Of a DNA stretch of 64,000 nucleotides, positions 18,902 through 27,631 are shown in pieces. The stretch's first letter is position 1, and the number at the start of each line of letters is the position of its first letter. The translations under genes and the position numbers were made by a program. The stretch comes from Chromatiales bacterium (GTDB lineage Bacteria; Pseudomonadota; Gammaproteobacteria; Chromatiales; Chromatiaceae). The stretch lies in the NCBI GenBank assembly GCA_028280505.1, contig JANQLO010000047.1, positions 1 to 64,000 of the forward strand. Direction: 5' to 3'. Under the pieces are notes generated by a model, which saw only the letters and a program-made list of their open reading frames with translations, was not told where the DNA came from and did not search any database.

Positions 18902-19411
18902 ATGTCACGAGTGCGGAAGTTTCTCATATCCTGTTGTGTGTTACCGCTGGCAATCGCCGCCGGGGTGGCGTTGGCGACGGACGACGCAGATTTTACCCTG
19001 CCGGATCTGGATGGACAGCTGCACAGCCTGTCCGACTACCGTGGCAAATGGGTCTTGGTGAACTATTGGGCGACCTGGTGCCCACCCTGCTTGGAAGAGC
19101 TGCCGGAGCTGGAGACGTTTCATGCCGATTCCGCGGGTCAGGCCGTCGTGCTTGGGGTCAATATGGAATCGATCGAGCACGCGAAACTACGCGGTTTCGT
19201 CGCCGACCGTCTGCTTTCCTTTCCGATATTGGTCGCCGGTGAGCGCCCGGATCGCGACCAACTGCTGGGACCGATCGATGGGATGCCGACCTCTTATCTG
19301 GTGACCCCGGAAGGCAAGATCGTTGCGCGCCAGGTCGGGCAGGTCACGGCGGAGGCGATCTCGGGGTTCATCGATCGCTACGAGAACGCGCGCGGAGGGG
19401 ATGACACATGA
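18902..19411 (+). CDS. TlpA-like periplasmic thiol-disulfide protein
   Basis: The 169-residue product has a signal peptide (cleavage after VALA, about residue 25) and a TlpA/ResA-type thioredoxin fold with the active site WCPPC near residue 61 in NYWATWCPPCLEELPEL and the conserved cis-Pro region DGMPTSYLVTP. Such proteins reduce or isomerise periplasmic disulfides, for instance in cytochrome c maturation. Its stop overlaps the start of the next thioredoxin-like gene by four bases. The two make a redox pair at the head of a five-gene run with outer-membrane and adaptor genes. Confidence 0.88.
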   Translation: MSRVRKFLISCCVLPLAIAAGVALATDDADFTLPDLDGQLHSLSDYRGKWVLVNYWATWCPPCLEELPELETFHADSAGQAVVLGVNMESIEHAKLRGFVADRLLSFPILVAGERPDRDQLLGPIDGMPTSYLVTPEGKIVARQVGQVTAEAISGFIDRYENARGGDDT

Positions 19412-19941
19412 CAAAGCTTGGACTGTTGGTGTTGGGCCTGGGCCTGGTCTGGAGCGTGGCGAGCGGCGCGACCAGCCAGCCCCGTGACCCGGGACAGTAT
19501 TTTTTCCACGATAGCTTTTGGGATTTCACCGAAGAGCTGGAGATGGCGCGCGACGAGGGCAAGAAAGGCATTCTGATCATGTTCGAGATGGATGAGTGTC
19601 CCTTTTGCCATCGCATGAAGACCACGATCCTCAATCAGCCCGAGGTGCAGGCGTATTTCCGACAGCACTTCAGGATCTTTTCGGTCGATATCGAGGGTGA
19701 CATCGAGCTCACCGATTTTCGGGGCCGCCCCACCACGATGAAAGATTTCGCCTTCAGGCAATATCGGGTGCGCGCGACACCGGTGTTTGCGTTTTTCGAT
19801 CTGGACGGCAACTACATCAAACCGGCACGTTTCACCGGGGCGGCACGCGACAAGGACGAGTTCATGTTGCTTGGACGCTATGTCGTGGAACAGGCCTATA
19901 AAGATCGGAGTTTCACCCGTTACAAGCGCGCCTTACGTTGA
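19408..19941 (+). CDS. SoxW-like periplasmic thioredoxin
   Basis: The 177-residue product has a signal peptide (cleavage near residue 20, after VASGAT) and a thioredoxin-like domain with an atypical active site CPFC in MFEMDECPFCHRMKTT. This active site and the RVRATPVFAFFDLDG end resemble SoxW of sulfur-oxidising bacteria and the DsbC/YyaL-type family. The gene overlaps both neighbours by three to four bases. The role as a SoxW homologue is an inference from motif and context, as no sox gene is in the window. Confidence 0.78.
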   Translation: MTKLGLLVLGLGLVWSVASGATSQPRDPGQYFFHDSFWDFTEELEMARDEGKKGILIMFEMDECPFCHRMKTTILNQPEVQAYFRQHFRIFSVDIEGDIELTDFRGRPTTMKDFAFRQYRVRATPVFAFFDLDGNYIKPARFTGAARDKDEFMLLGRYVVEQAYKDRSFTRYKRALR

Positions 19942-21230
19942 TGCCGGGATCCCCGTGGCAGGTTTGTGCCGCCGTCCTATTGATTGCGACACCGTTCGCA
20001 GTGCAGGCAGACGGCCTGCCGACACCGCTTTCTCTGGATGATGCCTTGGCCTTTGCCGAGCGTGATATGCCGACGCTCGAGCTTGCCCGGGCCGGACGAG
20101 ATGCCAGTACGGCGGCTTTGGCCGAGGTAGAGGCCATGTCGGGCCTCAGACTGAGTGCCGTGGGGAAGCTGCGTGCGGTACGGCCGTCCCATGTTTCCGA
20201 CAATCGCGATAACAACGACAGCAGTGCCAAGCTGGCGTTGCGCAAACGTCTCTACGACTTCGGTTATACCGGGGCATTGGAACAGTCGGCGCGTAGGGCC
20301 GACGCCGGTAGTGAATGGCGTTATCTAAAGGCCAGGCAAGAAGCCCATCTGGCTGTGATGCGCCGTTTTCTGGATGTGATCCTGGCCGATTTGCAGTTCG
20401 CACGCGACAATGAGGCCATGGCCGGCGCCTTTATCGATGCCGATCGTGCACGGGACCGCCACGAGCTTGGGCGTGTGTCCGATGTCGAGCTTTTGCGACT
20501 CGATGCCGACTATCAGAATGCTTTACAAACACGTAGCGAGAGCCAGTCGCTCCAACGCGCTGCGCGTGCCCGTCTGGCGATTGCGATGGGGCGTCCGGAC
20601 GAATTGGCGTCCGAACTGATTCGTCCGGCAGTGCCCGATACCGCTGTGCCGCTGCCGGACTACGAGGACTTGCTGGCCGAGATATTGGCCGGTAATCCCG
20701 AAGTTAAGGCCCTGCGCGCCGAGGTCGAGGCCGCGGAGGCGGCGGTGGCCGCCGCGCGTGCAGACTACGGCCCGGTGGTCAGCGGTGAGTTGGCGGCCTC
20801 GGTACATAACCGCGGTACCAGTTCGACGCATCCCCTCGGGGCGGCATTGGTGCTCGAGGTTCCGTTACTGACCGGTGGCGCGAAAGATGCCACGATTGCA
20901 GCGGCACGGGCCGAACTGCGCGGCAGTCGCGCTCGCCTGCAGGCGCATGAGCATGCAATGCGCGAGCGTGTACTGGTGTTGTGGCAGCGGCTTGATCATC
21001 TGCGGTTGAGGCTTCAAGGACTGAAGGTGCGGGGTGATTATCGCGAGCTCTATCTCGATCGCAGCCGTGCGTTGTATGAGCTGGAGGTCAAAACCGATCT
21101 TGGCGATGCGATGACCGAGATTTCGGCCTTGCGCCTGGATGAGGCATCGGCCGAGTTCGACTGGATGATGGCGCAGGCCGAACTTGCGGCCCTGGCCGGG
21201 CGGTTGCTGCCGCGGGAGGACAACGAGTGA
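19941..21230 (+). CDS. TolC family outer-membrane efflux protein
   Basis: The 429-residue product has a signal peptide (cleavage near residue 22 after QADG) and long heptad-rich helices in two homologous halves, as in TolC/OprM channel subunits: the first with LSLDDALAFAERDMP, the second with the strands of a porin-like region (SGELAASVHN). The ATG at 19941 is preceded by TG, giving a TGATG overlap with the thioredoxin stop; a TTG three bases earlier is the alternative. The channel would need an adaptor, which is the next gene, and an inner-membrane pump, which is absent. Confidence 0.85.
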   Translation: MPGSPWQVCAAVLLIATPFAVQADGLPTPLSLDDALAFAERDMPTLELARAGRDASTAALAEVEAMSGLRLSAVGKLRAVRPSHVSDNRDNNDSSAKLALRKRLYDFGYTGALEQSARRADAGSEWRYLKARQEAHLAVMRRFLDVILADLQFARDNEAMAGAFIDADRARDRHELGRVSDVELLRLDADYQNALQTRSESQSLQRAARARLAIAMGRPDELASELIRPAVPDTAVPLPDYEDLLAEILAGNPEVKALRAEVEAAEAAVAAARADYGPVVSGELAASVHNRGTSSTHPLGAALVLEVPLLTGGAKDATIAAARAELRGSRARLQAHEHAMRERVLVLWQRLDHLRLRLQGLKVRGDYRELYLDRSRALYELEVKTDLGDAMTEISALRLDEASAEFDWMMAQAELAALAGRLLPREDNE

Positions 21231-22000
21231 AGAGCCTACGGGTGTCGATGCTGATGTTGGCGATGCACGCGACAGCCTTACCGGCTTTGGCCGAGGAGCT
21301 GCCGGCGGTGGTTTCTTGGTCGCAGCGGGTCGAACTCGGCACATTGGTGTCCGGCATCGTTGCCCGGGTGCACGTGAGGCCGGGTGAAGCGGTCGGCGAG
21401 GGCGATCCTTTGCTCAGTCTCGATGCGCGTGAATTTCGCAGCCGGGTCGCAAAATTCCAAGCGGCTCATCGGCATGCGCAGGCCTTGTTGGCCGAGGCGC
21501 AGCGCGAGGACGAGCGTGCGATGGAACTGTACGACCGCACGGTTTTGTCGGATTTTGAGCGTAATCAGGCCTTGATTGCGCTCGAAGCCGCGCGGGCCCA
21601 GGCCGAGGCGGCCCGGGCCGAACTCGCGCAGGCGCGCCTGGCACTCGAACGCAGCGTCATTCGCGCGCCCTTCGGCGGTGTGGTCTTGGCGGTCGATGCG
21701 GCACCGGGGCAGTCCGTGGTCAGTGAATTGCAGAGTGCACCGTTGATCACATTGGCCGACGATCGCCATTATCGCCTGAATGCCAATGTGGACGCCGAAC
21801 AGGCGGCACGTCTGTCGGTCGGCACGGCATTGCGTGCGACGCTGCGTGGTCGGGCATTGGATGCCACCGTTAGCCACATCGGTTACGAACCGGTTGTGCA
21901 ATCGGCGGCGGGGCCGCGTTATGCCCTCGTCGCCGAGATTCGGCGTATCGATCAGACACCATTGCGCGTCGGCGAAACCGTGACCCTGCATCTGGATTGA
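21227..22000 (+). CDS. Periplasmic adaptor (HlyD/RND membrane-fusion type)
   Basis: The 257-residue product has a signal peptide (cleavage after PALA), a lipoyl half-motif (GIVARVHVRPGEAVGEGDPLLSLD), a long heptad-repeat hairpin rich in Ala, Glu and Arg (residues about 75-145), the return lipoyl half (APFGGVVLAVDAAPGQSV) and a short beta-barrel. It is shorter than a typical RND adaptor (about 350-400), lacking most of the membrane-proximal domain. It starts with GTG overlapping the tolC-like stop. No pump gene follows; the next gene is acylphosphatase. Confidence 0.85.
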   Translation: MKSLRVSMLMLAMHATALPALAEELPAVVSWSQRVELGTLVSGIVARVHVRPGEAVGEGDPLLSLDAREFRSRVAKFQAAHRHAQALLAEAQREDERAMELYDRTVLSDFERNQALIALEAARAQAEAARAELAQARLALERSVIRAPFGGVVLAVDAAPGQSVVSELQSAPLITLADDRHYRLNANVDAEQAARLSVGTALRATLRGRALDATVSHIGYEPVVQSAAGPRYALVAEIRRIDQTPLRVGETVTLHLD

Positions 22001-22002
22001 TC

Positions 22003-22269
22003 ATGAGTTGTCGACGTTTTTTGGTAAGCGGTCGTGTTCAAGGGGTCTGGTTTCGCGCCTCGACCCGTGCTCAGGCAGTGTCGCTCGGTTTGACCGGTCA
22101 GGCACTCAATCTGTCGGACGGTCGGGTCGAGGTCATCGCCTGCGGCGACGATACGGCCTTGGACGCGTTAGCGGCTTGGCTGTGGCAGGGCCCCGAACTG
22201 GCCGAGGTGACGGACGTGGTGAGCGAAACGATTGCGCACCGCAGGTTCGATGGATTCGGTACGGGTTGA
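22003..22269 (+). CDS. Acylphosphatase
   Basis: The enzyme hydrolyses acyl phosphates such as acetyl phosphate or carbamoyl phosphate. The 88-residue product has the family signatures with the catalytic arginine in VSGRVQGVWFRA and the catalytic asparagine in LNLSDGRVEV. The ATG at 22003 gives the usual start; TTG at 21997, overlapping the adaptor stop, would add two residues. It closes the five-gene run after the adaptor and does not look functionally related to efflux. Confidence 0.93.
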   Translation: MSCRRFLVSGRVQGVWFRASTRAQAVSLGLTGQALNLSDGRVEVIACGDDTALDALAAWLWQGPELAEVTDVVSETIAHRRFDGFGTG

Positions 22270-22281
22270 GTCGCGAATCGA

Positions 22282-22950
22282 TTATTGGCCGGGAGGTCGA
22301 AAGACCGGGCCGACGTCCGACGAACCATCACCGGGATAGGGATGGAACCCCTGCGGTGGTGGACCCGGATCGTAGGGTGGGGGGACGTAGCTCGGTTGCG
22401 GTCCGGCGCTCGGGTGGACGCGATCGGCCGGATAGCCGTCGCCCGGACCGGCATAGGCAGGATAGCCACTCATGCCGGGTGCGTAATAGGATTGAGGGTT
22501 CCGGTAGGTAGGCGGATAGATGTCGTAAGGTGCATGCGGTCGCGGTCCATAACCCGGGCCCTGCGGCATGCCGCGGCTGCGCTCATGTGGGAAATCCACT
22601 GCGAAATCCGGCCGGGTCCGGTGGGCCTCTCCGGTGGCTTGTGATGCTGCCGGATCGGCGGTGCCAAACAATACCTCGGAGCTATAAGGGTTCGTGGGTG
22701 CCGTTTCTTCCAAGGGCAAAGGCAGTAGCCCCGGTTTGTCGTCAGCGCTGTTTGAGGTTTTTTGTTCGGTATCGGCGGTATCGTCCATGGAACCGATGGG
22801 TGATGGCAGTGTGATCGGTTCGCTGCGATAGGCGCCCGGCGGGGGCGGATAGTCGTTGCCGATGGCGAGCGTCGGGCCGGTGAGCAACAGGCCGGCAAGC
22901 AAGCATTGTTCGATGCGGCTGATTAAAGGCGTTTTAACATGAAGCGTCAT
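22282..22950 (-). CDS. Proline/tyrosine/glycine-rich secreted protein
   Basis: The 222-residue product begins with a probable signal peptide (LLAGLLLTGPTLA). The rest is disordered and unusually rich in Pro, Tyr and Gly, with repeats such as GYGPRPHAPYDIYPP, YAPGMSGYPAYAGPGDGYPA and PPPYDPGPPPQG. No domain is recognised. Such low-complexity tails can anchor to cell walls or matrices, but a function cannot be claimed. The ATG at 22950 is chosen so that the signal sequence begins near the start; the frame opens 30 bases earlier. Confidence 0.6.
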   Translation of the reverse strand: MTLHVKTPLISRIEQCLLAGLLLTGPTLAIGNDYPPPPGAYRSEPITLPSPIGSMDDTADTEQKTSNSADDKPGLLPLPLEETAPTNPYSSEVLFGTADPAASQATGEAHRTRPDFAVDFPHERSRGMPQGPGYGPRPHAPYDIYPPTYRNPQSYYAPGMSGYPAYAGPGDGYPADRVHPSAGPQPSYVPPPYDPGPPPQGFHPYPGDGSSDVGPVFRPPGQ

Positions 22951-23062
22951 GCTGTCGTTTGGCTCGTTTGCTGTGAACACTGGGGCAACATAGCAGACCG
23001 GCTTAACGCCGACAGCGGTTCGGTAATCGGCTGACGACGGATTTTTTTACAGGAAGAGATCT

Positions 23063-23911
23063 TCAGTAGCCCGAGGAGGCGACTTCCAGTCCTTGCGGCA
23101 CTTCATCGACACGCACCACCTCGCTGCGAATGGTGCCGTCGGGTAACAAGGCCAGCAGACGAAACCCCGGTGGTTCTTCGTCCACCTGAAAATCGTCGAT
23201 ACCCGGTGTGAACTGCACGCATGTGGACGGTGAGGCCATTAAGCGGATATCGCCGCGTTTTGCCTCGAAGGTCTGGTGTACGTGCCCCCAGAGGATACCG
23301 CGCACCTGAGGATGGCTGTCTATGATTTCGAACAGCGGTTTGGGGTTTTCGATCGCCATGGTATCGATCCATGCGCTACCGACCTTGACCGGTTGGTGAT
23401 GCATGCAGACCAGGGTGTGGCGATCGTTCGATGCCAGTGCGCGTTCCAGTTCGTCGAGCTGATCTTGTGCCAGGCGACCGCCTTCCTCCCCGGGGATCAC
23501 CGAATCGAGCATCACGAAACGCCATGCACCATGATCACGCACGGCATCGGTACAGACTTGTTTGTGTGCCAAATGTCGACGCATCATTTGCGGAACATCG
23601 TGATTGCCCGGCAGACAGAATACCGGGACATCGAATTCCGCGAGCATCTTGGCCATCAGGGCATAGCCTTCGGGACTGGCGTCATGCACCAAATCGCCGG
23701 TTGCCAGCAATACATCGAGCGGCCAGTGATGTTCGCGGAAGTGCTGGACGACGCAGCGGAAGGAATCCAGGGTGTTTATTCCCAACAGGGTGCCGACCGG
23801 ATTGGCGTACAGGTGTGTGTCAGTGAGCTGGAGCACCTTGATGGTGCCCGGCGGGAAATCGATGTTGCGCAGGTTTTCGTCCGGCTTGGCGCCGGTAATG
23901 CTTGCCGTCAT
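23063..23911 (-). CDS. cpdA: 3',5'-cyclic-AMP phosphodiesterase CpdA
   Basis: CpdA hydrolyses cAMP to AMP and so tunes CRP-dependent transcription. The 282-residue protein belongs to the calcineurin-type metallophosphatases: metal ligands are visible in DTHLYA, GDLVHD, GNHD, MHHQPV and GHVHQ, in the family order. The length is close to the 275 of E. coli CpdA. Unlike E. coli, where the gene lies by parE, it is here divergent from oxyR with 121 bases between the starts. Other metallophosphatases are possible, but the opening FPPGTIKVLQLTDTHLYA is typical of CpdA. Confidence 0.92.
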   Translation of the reverse strand: MTASITGAKPDENLRNIDFPPGTIKVLQLTDTHLYANPVGTLLGINTLDSFRCVVQHFREHHWPLDVLLATGDLVHDASPEGYALMAKMLAEFDVPVFCLPGNHDVPQMMRRHLAHKQVCTDAVRDHGAWRFVMLDSVIPGEEGGRLAQDQLDELERALASNDRHTLVCMHHQPVKVGSAWIDTMAIENPKPLFEIIDSHPQVRGILWGHVHQTFEAKRGDIRLMASPSTCVQFTPGIDDFQVDEEPPGFRLLALLPDGTIRSEVVRVDEVPQGLEVASSGY

Positions 23912-24032
23912 TGACGCATGGACCTCAACCGGTCTCCTCGTCTTGTTTCAGGTTATAGTAGCCCATACGTCATCTGGTACAAATGTTGCCAGGTAGGTCC
24001 AGATTCGATTTTGTGAGCAATTTCGCCCGCTT

Positions 24033-24971
24033 ATGACCCTGAATGAGCTGAGGTATATCGTCGCAGTGGCCCGCGAACGGCATTTTGGGCGTGCGGCAGA
24101 GGCCTGTTTCATTAGCCAGCCGACGCTCAGCGTCGCCGTTAAAAAGCTCGAAGATGAACTGGGTCTCAGTTTGTTCGAACGGCGCAAAGGCGAGGTCAGC
24201 GTAACCCCCGTGGGGCAAAGGATCGTCGCCCAGGCACAACGCGTGCTGGAAGAGGCGAGTGGTATTCGTCAGATCGCGCGCCAGGGCCAGGACCAGTTGG
24301 ACGGTCCCTTGCGGCTCGGTGCCATCTATACCATCGGCCCTTACCTGCTGCCGTACCTGATCCCCGAACTCGCCGAACGTGCGCCCAAGATGCCGTTGGT
24401 GATCGAGGAGAATTACACGGCCAACCTGGCGGAAAAACTCAAGCGCGGCGATCTCGACGTGATCCTGATCTCCTTGCCGTTCGACGAACCGGGGGTTCAG
24501 ACGCTAACGCTTTACAACGAACCGTTCGTGTTGCTGCTGCCCAGCAGCCATCCGCTGAATCAGAAGTCCGGCTGCGATGTCCATGATTTGAAGACCGAAG
24601 ACGTTTTGCTGTTGGGTGCCGGCCATTGCTTCCGCGACCAAGTGCTCGAGGTCTGTCCGGACTGCATGCACCGCAGCAGCGACGGTGGTCCGGTCCAGAC
24701 GCTGGAAGGCGGATCGTTGGAAACGATTCGCTACATGGTTGCCAGTGGCCTGGGCATCACCATCCTGCCGTGTTCGGCGGCAGGTGCCGAACGTTTCTCG
24801 GAGCGCTTGCTCAGTATTCGGCGTTTCGATCACGACACGCCGTCACGCAGTGTCGCCTTGGCTTGGCGTAAGAGCTTTCCCCGGCCGGAGGCAATCACCG
24901 CGCTACGCGATGCGGTGCTCGCCTGCGACATGTCTTGCGTGGAGCCGGTGCTCGAAGAATCCTCTGCCTGA
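24033..24971 (+). CDS. oxyR: Peroxide-sensing LysR-type regulator OxyR
   Basis: The 312-residue protein is a LysR-type activator with an N-terminal helix-turn-helix (FGRAAEACFISQPTLSVAVKKLE). The redox-active cysteines C199 and C208 in GHCFRDQVLEVC are at exactly the E. coli OxyR positions; their disulfide formation in response to hydrogen peroxide switches transcription. It is divergent from cpdA and upstream of rubrerythrin, a peroxide-reducing protein, so autoregulation and control of the rubrerythrin gene are plausible. No OxyR binding site was identified by eye. Confidence 0.95.
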   Translation: MTLNELRYIVAVARERHFGRAAEACFISQPTLSVAVKKLEDELGLSLFERRKGEVSVTPVGQRIVAQAQRVLEEASGIRQIARQGQDQLDGPLRLGAIYTIGPYLLPYLIPELAERAPKMPLVIEENYTANLAEKLKRGDLDVILISLPFDEPGVQTLTLYNEPFVLLLPSSHPLNQKSGCDVHDLKTEDVLLLGAGHCFRDQVLEVCPDCMHRSSDGGPVQTLEGGSLETIRYMVASGLGITILPCSAAGAERFSERLLSIRRFDHDTPSRSVALAWRKSFPRPEAITALRDAVLACDMSCVEPVLEESSA

Positions 24972-25145
24972 TCCGACCTTTTTATCACGTTTTTGCCGTA
25001 AATCAGACAAGGTTTTTGTCGATAGCGAATGGCTATAGGGTGAATTGCCAGAATCAATTTCCGTGAGTGCACTCTGCCGACTATAGTGCGCGCGCAACCC
25101 GCCGGTCGGAACCGGCATATCTATAGATAAATGGAGGACATCCGA

Positions 25146-25565
25146 ATGTCTCTGAAAGGCTCCCAGACAGAAGAAAACCTGAAAGCCGCGTTTGCCGGCG
25201 AATCGCAGGCCAACCGGCGTTACCTCTACTTCGCTGCGAAAGCCGACGTCGAAGGTTACAACGATGTCGCCGCGGTTTTTCGTTCGACGGCCGAAGGTGA
25301 AACGGGTCATGCCCATGGCCATCTGGAGTATCTGGAGCAATGTGGCGACCCGGCCACCGGCCTACCGTTCGGTGGTACCGAAGATAATCTGAAAACCGCG
25401 ATTGCCGGTGAAACCCACGAATACACCGATATGTACCCGGGTATGGCGAAGACCGCGCGTGACGAGGGTCACGACGAAATCGCCGATTGGTTCGAGACCT
25501 TGGCGAAGGCCGAGCGTTCGCACGCCAATCGTTTTCAAAAGGCGCTGGATCAGCTCAACGACTGA
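25146..25565 (+). CDS. Rubrerythrin without rubredoxin domain
   Basis: The 139-residue product is a ferritin-like diiron protein. Diiron ligands are carried by the EANRRYLYFA-type helix, the ETGHAHGHLEYL region, and the AKAERSHANRFQ helix. The C-terminal rubredoxin domain of full-length rubrerythrins is absent, so electrons must come from another protein, possibly the Fe-S protein encoded next. The ATG at 25146 has an AGGAGG-type site upstream (GGAGGACATCCG), better than the earlier ATG at 25131. Rubrerythrins reduce hydrogen peroxide. A strong terminator follows the stop. Confidence 0.92.
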   Translation: MSLKGSQTEENLKAAFAGESQANRRYLYFAAKADVEGYNDVAAVFRSTAEGETGHAHGHLEYLEQCGDPATGLPFGGTEDNLKTAIAGETHEYTDMYPGMAKTARDEGHDEIADWFETLAKAERSHANRFQKALDQLND

Positions 25566-25580
25566 TCGATTGCGGTGCTA

Positions 25581-25605
25581 GGGGGAGGTGCCGACTCCCC
25601 CTTTT
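25581..25605 (+). terminator. Rho-independent terminator after rubrerythrin
   Basis: A perfect 7-base stem GGGGGAG/CTCCCCC with a 7-base loop (GTGCCGA) is followed by TTTT. It lies 16 bases after the rubrerythrin stop and before the next gene, and would reduce but need not abolish read-through into the Fe-S gene. Confidence 0.8.
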
Positions 25606-25650
25606 CCCCAGCGATATAACAGCGGTGGTAAACCGCGAGGACAGACCAAA

Positions 25651-26979
25651 ATGGAAGCTGCACGCGAGGGCAGTCTAGAAGCCCCTACCCGGCACCCTTT
25701 GGACTGGAAGAATCCCGAGTTCTACGACGAAGGCAAATTGTTTGCCGAGATGGAGCGGGTATTCGATATTTGCCATGGCTGCCGACGTTGCGTCAGCCTT
25801 TGCCAGAGTTTCCCGGTGTTGTTCGATTTGGTCGACGAATCCGAGACGATGGAGGTCGACGGTGTCGCCAAGGATGACTACTGGAAAGTCGTCGATCAAT
25901 GCTATTTGTGCGATTTGTGTTTTCTGACCAAATGCCCCTATGTGCCGCCGCATGAGTGGGATGTCGATTTTCCGCACCTGATGTTGCAGGCGAAGGCGGT
26001 CAAATATCGGCAACAGGGTGCATCCGTGCGCGACAAGACGCTGACCAGTACCGACACGGTCGGTTCGCTGGCCGGTATCCCGGTGGTCTCCGGTGTGGTC
26101 AATGCGCTGAACAAAAACAAGACCTTTCGCGGCATTCTCGAAGATGGTTTCGGGGTGCATAAAGACGCCAAGTTGCCGGAATATCACAGTAAACCCTTGC
26201 GCAAGCGCATCACGCCCGACGACGGTGCCACGGCGGAGCCGGCAGGCCCGACGCGCGGCAAGGTGGTGTTGTTCGCGACCTGTTACGGCAACCGCAACGA
26301 TCCGAAAAGCGGCGAGGATCTGGTTGCGGTCTTTCGGCACAACGGCATCGCGGTGACCTTGGCCGATCAGGAAAAATGCTGCGGTATGCCCAAGTTCGAA
26401 TTGGGTGATCTGGAGGCGGTGGCCAAGGCCAAAGAGGTCAATATCCCGATGCTGGCCGGATTGGCCGACAGAGGCTGGGACATTGTGGCACCGGTCCCGT
26501 CGTGCGTGTTGATGTTCAAACAAGAACTACCGCTGATGTATCCCGATGACCCGGACGTGGCCAAGGTTCGTGATGCCATGTACGACCCGTTCGAGTATCT
26601 GATGCTGAGGCATAAGTACGGCAAACTGAGCACCGAATTCAAAAATCCCCTGGGCAAGGTTGCCTATCACGCGGCCTGTCATCAGCGTGTGCAACGTATC
26701 GGCCCGAAGACCAGGGAGATGTTGCAACTGGTGCCTGAAACCGAAATCGAGTTGATCGAGCGCTGTTCCGGACACGACGGCACGTATGCGGTGAAAAAGG
26801 AGTCACACGAATTGTCGATGAAAATCGCACGTCCGGTGATCAACAAGGTGAAACAGCACGCACCCGATCACTATGGCAGCGACTGCGCCATGGCCGGCCA
26901 TCAGATCGCAAACGGTTTGGGTGACGGCACGGAGACTGAACATCCGATTTCATTGTTGCGCTTGGCCTACGGTATTTGA
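25651..26979 (+). CDS. Fe-S/CCG-domain oxidoreductase (HdrD/GlpC-like)
   Basis: The 442-residue protein has two 4Fe-4S ferredoxin motifs, CHGCRRCVSLC (residues 32-42) and CYLCDLCFLTKC, then the heterodisulfide-reductase-type cysteine-rich repeats: CCGMPKFELGD and a second, RCSGHDG, where the first Cys of CCG is replaced. This resembles GlpC, glycolate oxidase Fe-S and HdrB/D subunits. In many proteobacteria the gene sits between rubrerythrin and DUF3501, as here, and is thought to feed electrons to a peroxide reductase; the partner is not proven. The ATG at 25651 follows a GAGGACAGACC stretch, with an in-frame opening upstream at 25588. Confidence 0.87.
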   Translation: MEAAREGSLEAPTRHPLDWKNPEFYDEGKLFAEMERVFDICHGCRRCVSLCQSFPVLFDLVDESETMEVDGVAKDDYWKVVDQCYLCDLCFLTKCPYVPPHEWDVDFPHLMLQAKAVKYRQQGASVRDKTLTSTDTVGSLAGIPVVSGVVNALNKNKTFRGILEDGFGVHKDAKLPEYHSKPLRKRITPDDGATAEPAGPTRGKVVLFATCYGNRNDPKSGEDLVAVFRHNGIAVTLADQEKCCGMPKFELGDLEAVAKAKEVNIPMLAGLADRGWDIVAPVPSCVLMFKQELPLMYPDDPDVAKVRDAMYDPFEYLMLRHKYGKLSTEFKNPLGKVAYHAACHQRVQRIGPKTREMLQLVPETEIELIERCSGHDGTYAVKKESHELSMKIARPVINKVKQHAPDHYGSDCAMAGHQIANGLGDGTETEHPISLLRLAYGI

Positions 26980-27023
26980 GTGGCGTGGGGGATGAGCCCG
27001 CGCGGGAGGTAGAGGTGGAAACC

Positions 27024-27608
27024 ATGACCAAACTGAATCGCGAGAACCTGTTTACGCTGGAAAAGTATGCCGAGGTACGGCCGGAGTTCCGAGCGCGTGT
27101 GATGGCGCATAAAAAGAATCGGCAACTTCAAATCGGTCCGAATGCGCGGCTGTATTTCGAGGATGCGCTGACGATGCAGTATCAGATCCAGGAAATGCTG
27201 CGCATCGAGCGAATCTTCGAAGCCGCCGGTATTCAAGACGAATTGGATGCTTACAATCCCCTGATCCCCGACGGCACCAATTGGAAGGCAACCTTCATGA
27301 TGGAGTATCCCGACGAAGACGAGCGTCGGGAACAGCTGAAAAAGCTGCGTGGTATCGAGCGACATGTCTGGGCACAGGTCGCCGATTTCGCCCGGGTTAC
27401 GCCGATTGCCGATGAAGACCTCGAACGCGAAGACGACGAAAAGACCTCATCGGTCCACTTCTTACGCTTCGAACTGACCCCGCAGATGGTCGAGGCGGTT
27501 AAGAACGGTGCGCCGATACATATGGGAATCGATCATCCGGCCTATACGCACGCAGTCGAGCCGGTTCCGCAAAATGTACGGGATTCACTCGCCGGTGATC
27601 TCTCTTAA
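27024..27608 (+). CDS. DUF3501 family protein
   Basis: The 194-residue product is recognised as a DUF3501 protein, cytosolic and without known activity, nearly always next to a rubrerythrin and a CCG-type Fe-S protein. It opens MTKLNRENLFTLEKYAEVRPEFRARVMAHKK, with many charged residues. No Cys cluster is present, so it is not an electron carrier by itself. Two ribosome-binding options exist: AGAGG with the ATG at 27024, or GGGAGGT with GTG at 27015. The ATG is chosen by spacing. It ends 23 bases before the convergent fabA. Confidence 0.88.
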   Translation: MTKLNRENLFTLEKYAEVRPEFRARVMAHKKNRQLQIGPNARLYFEDALTMQYQIQEMLRIERIFEAAGIQDELDAYNPLIPDGTNWKATFMMEYPDEDERREQLKKLRGIERHVWAQVADFARVTPIADEDLEREDDEKTSSVHFLRFELTPQMVEAVKNGAPIHMGIDHPAYTHAVEPVPQNVRDSLAGDLS

Positions 27609-27631
27609 ATTTAAGATCGTATGCGGTTTTG

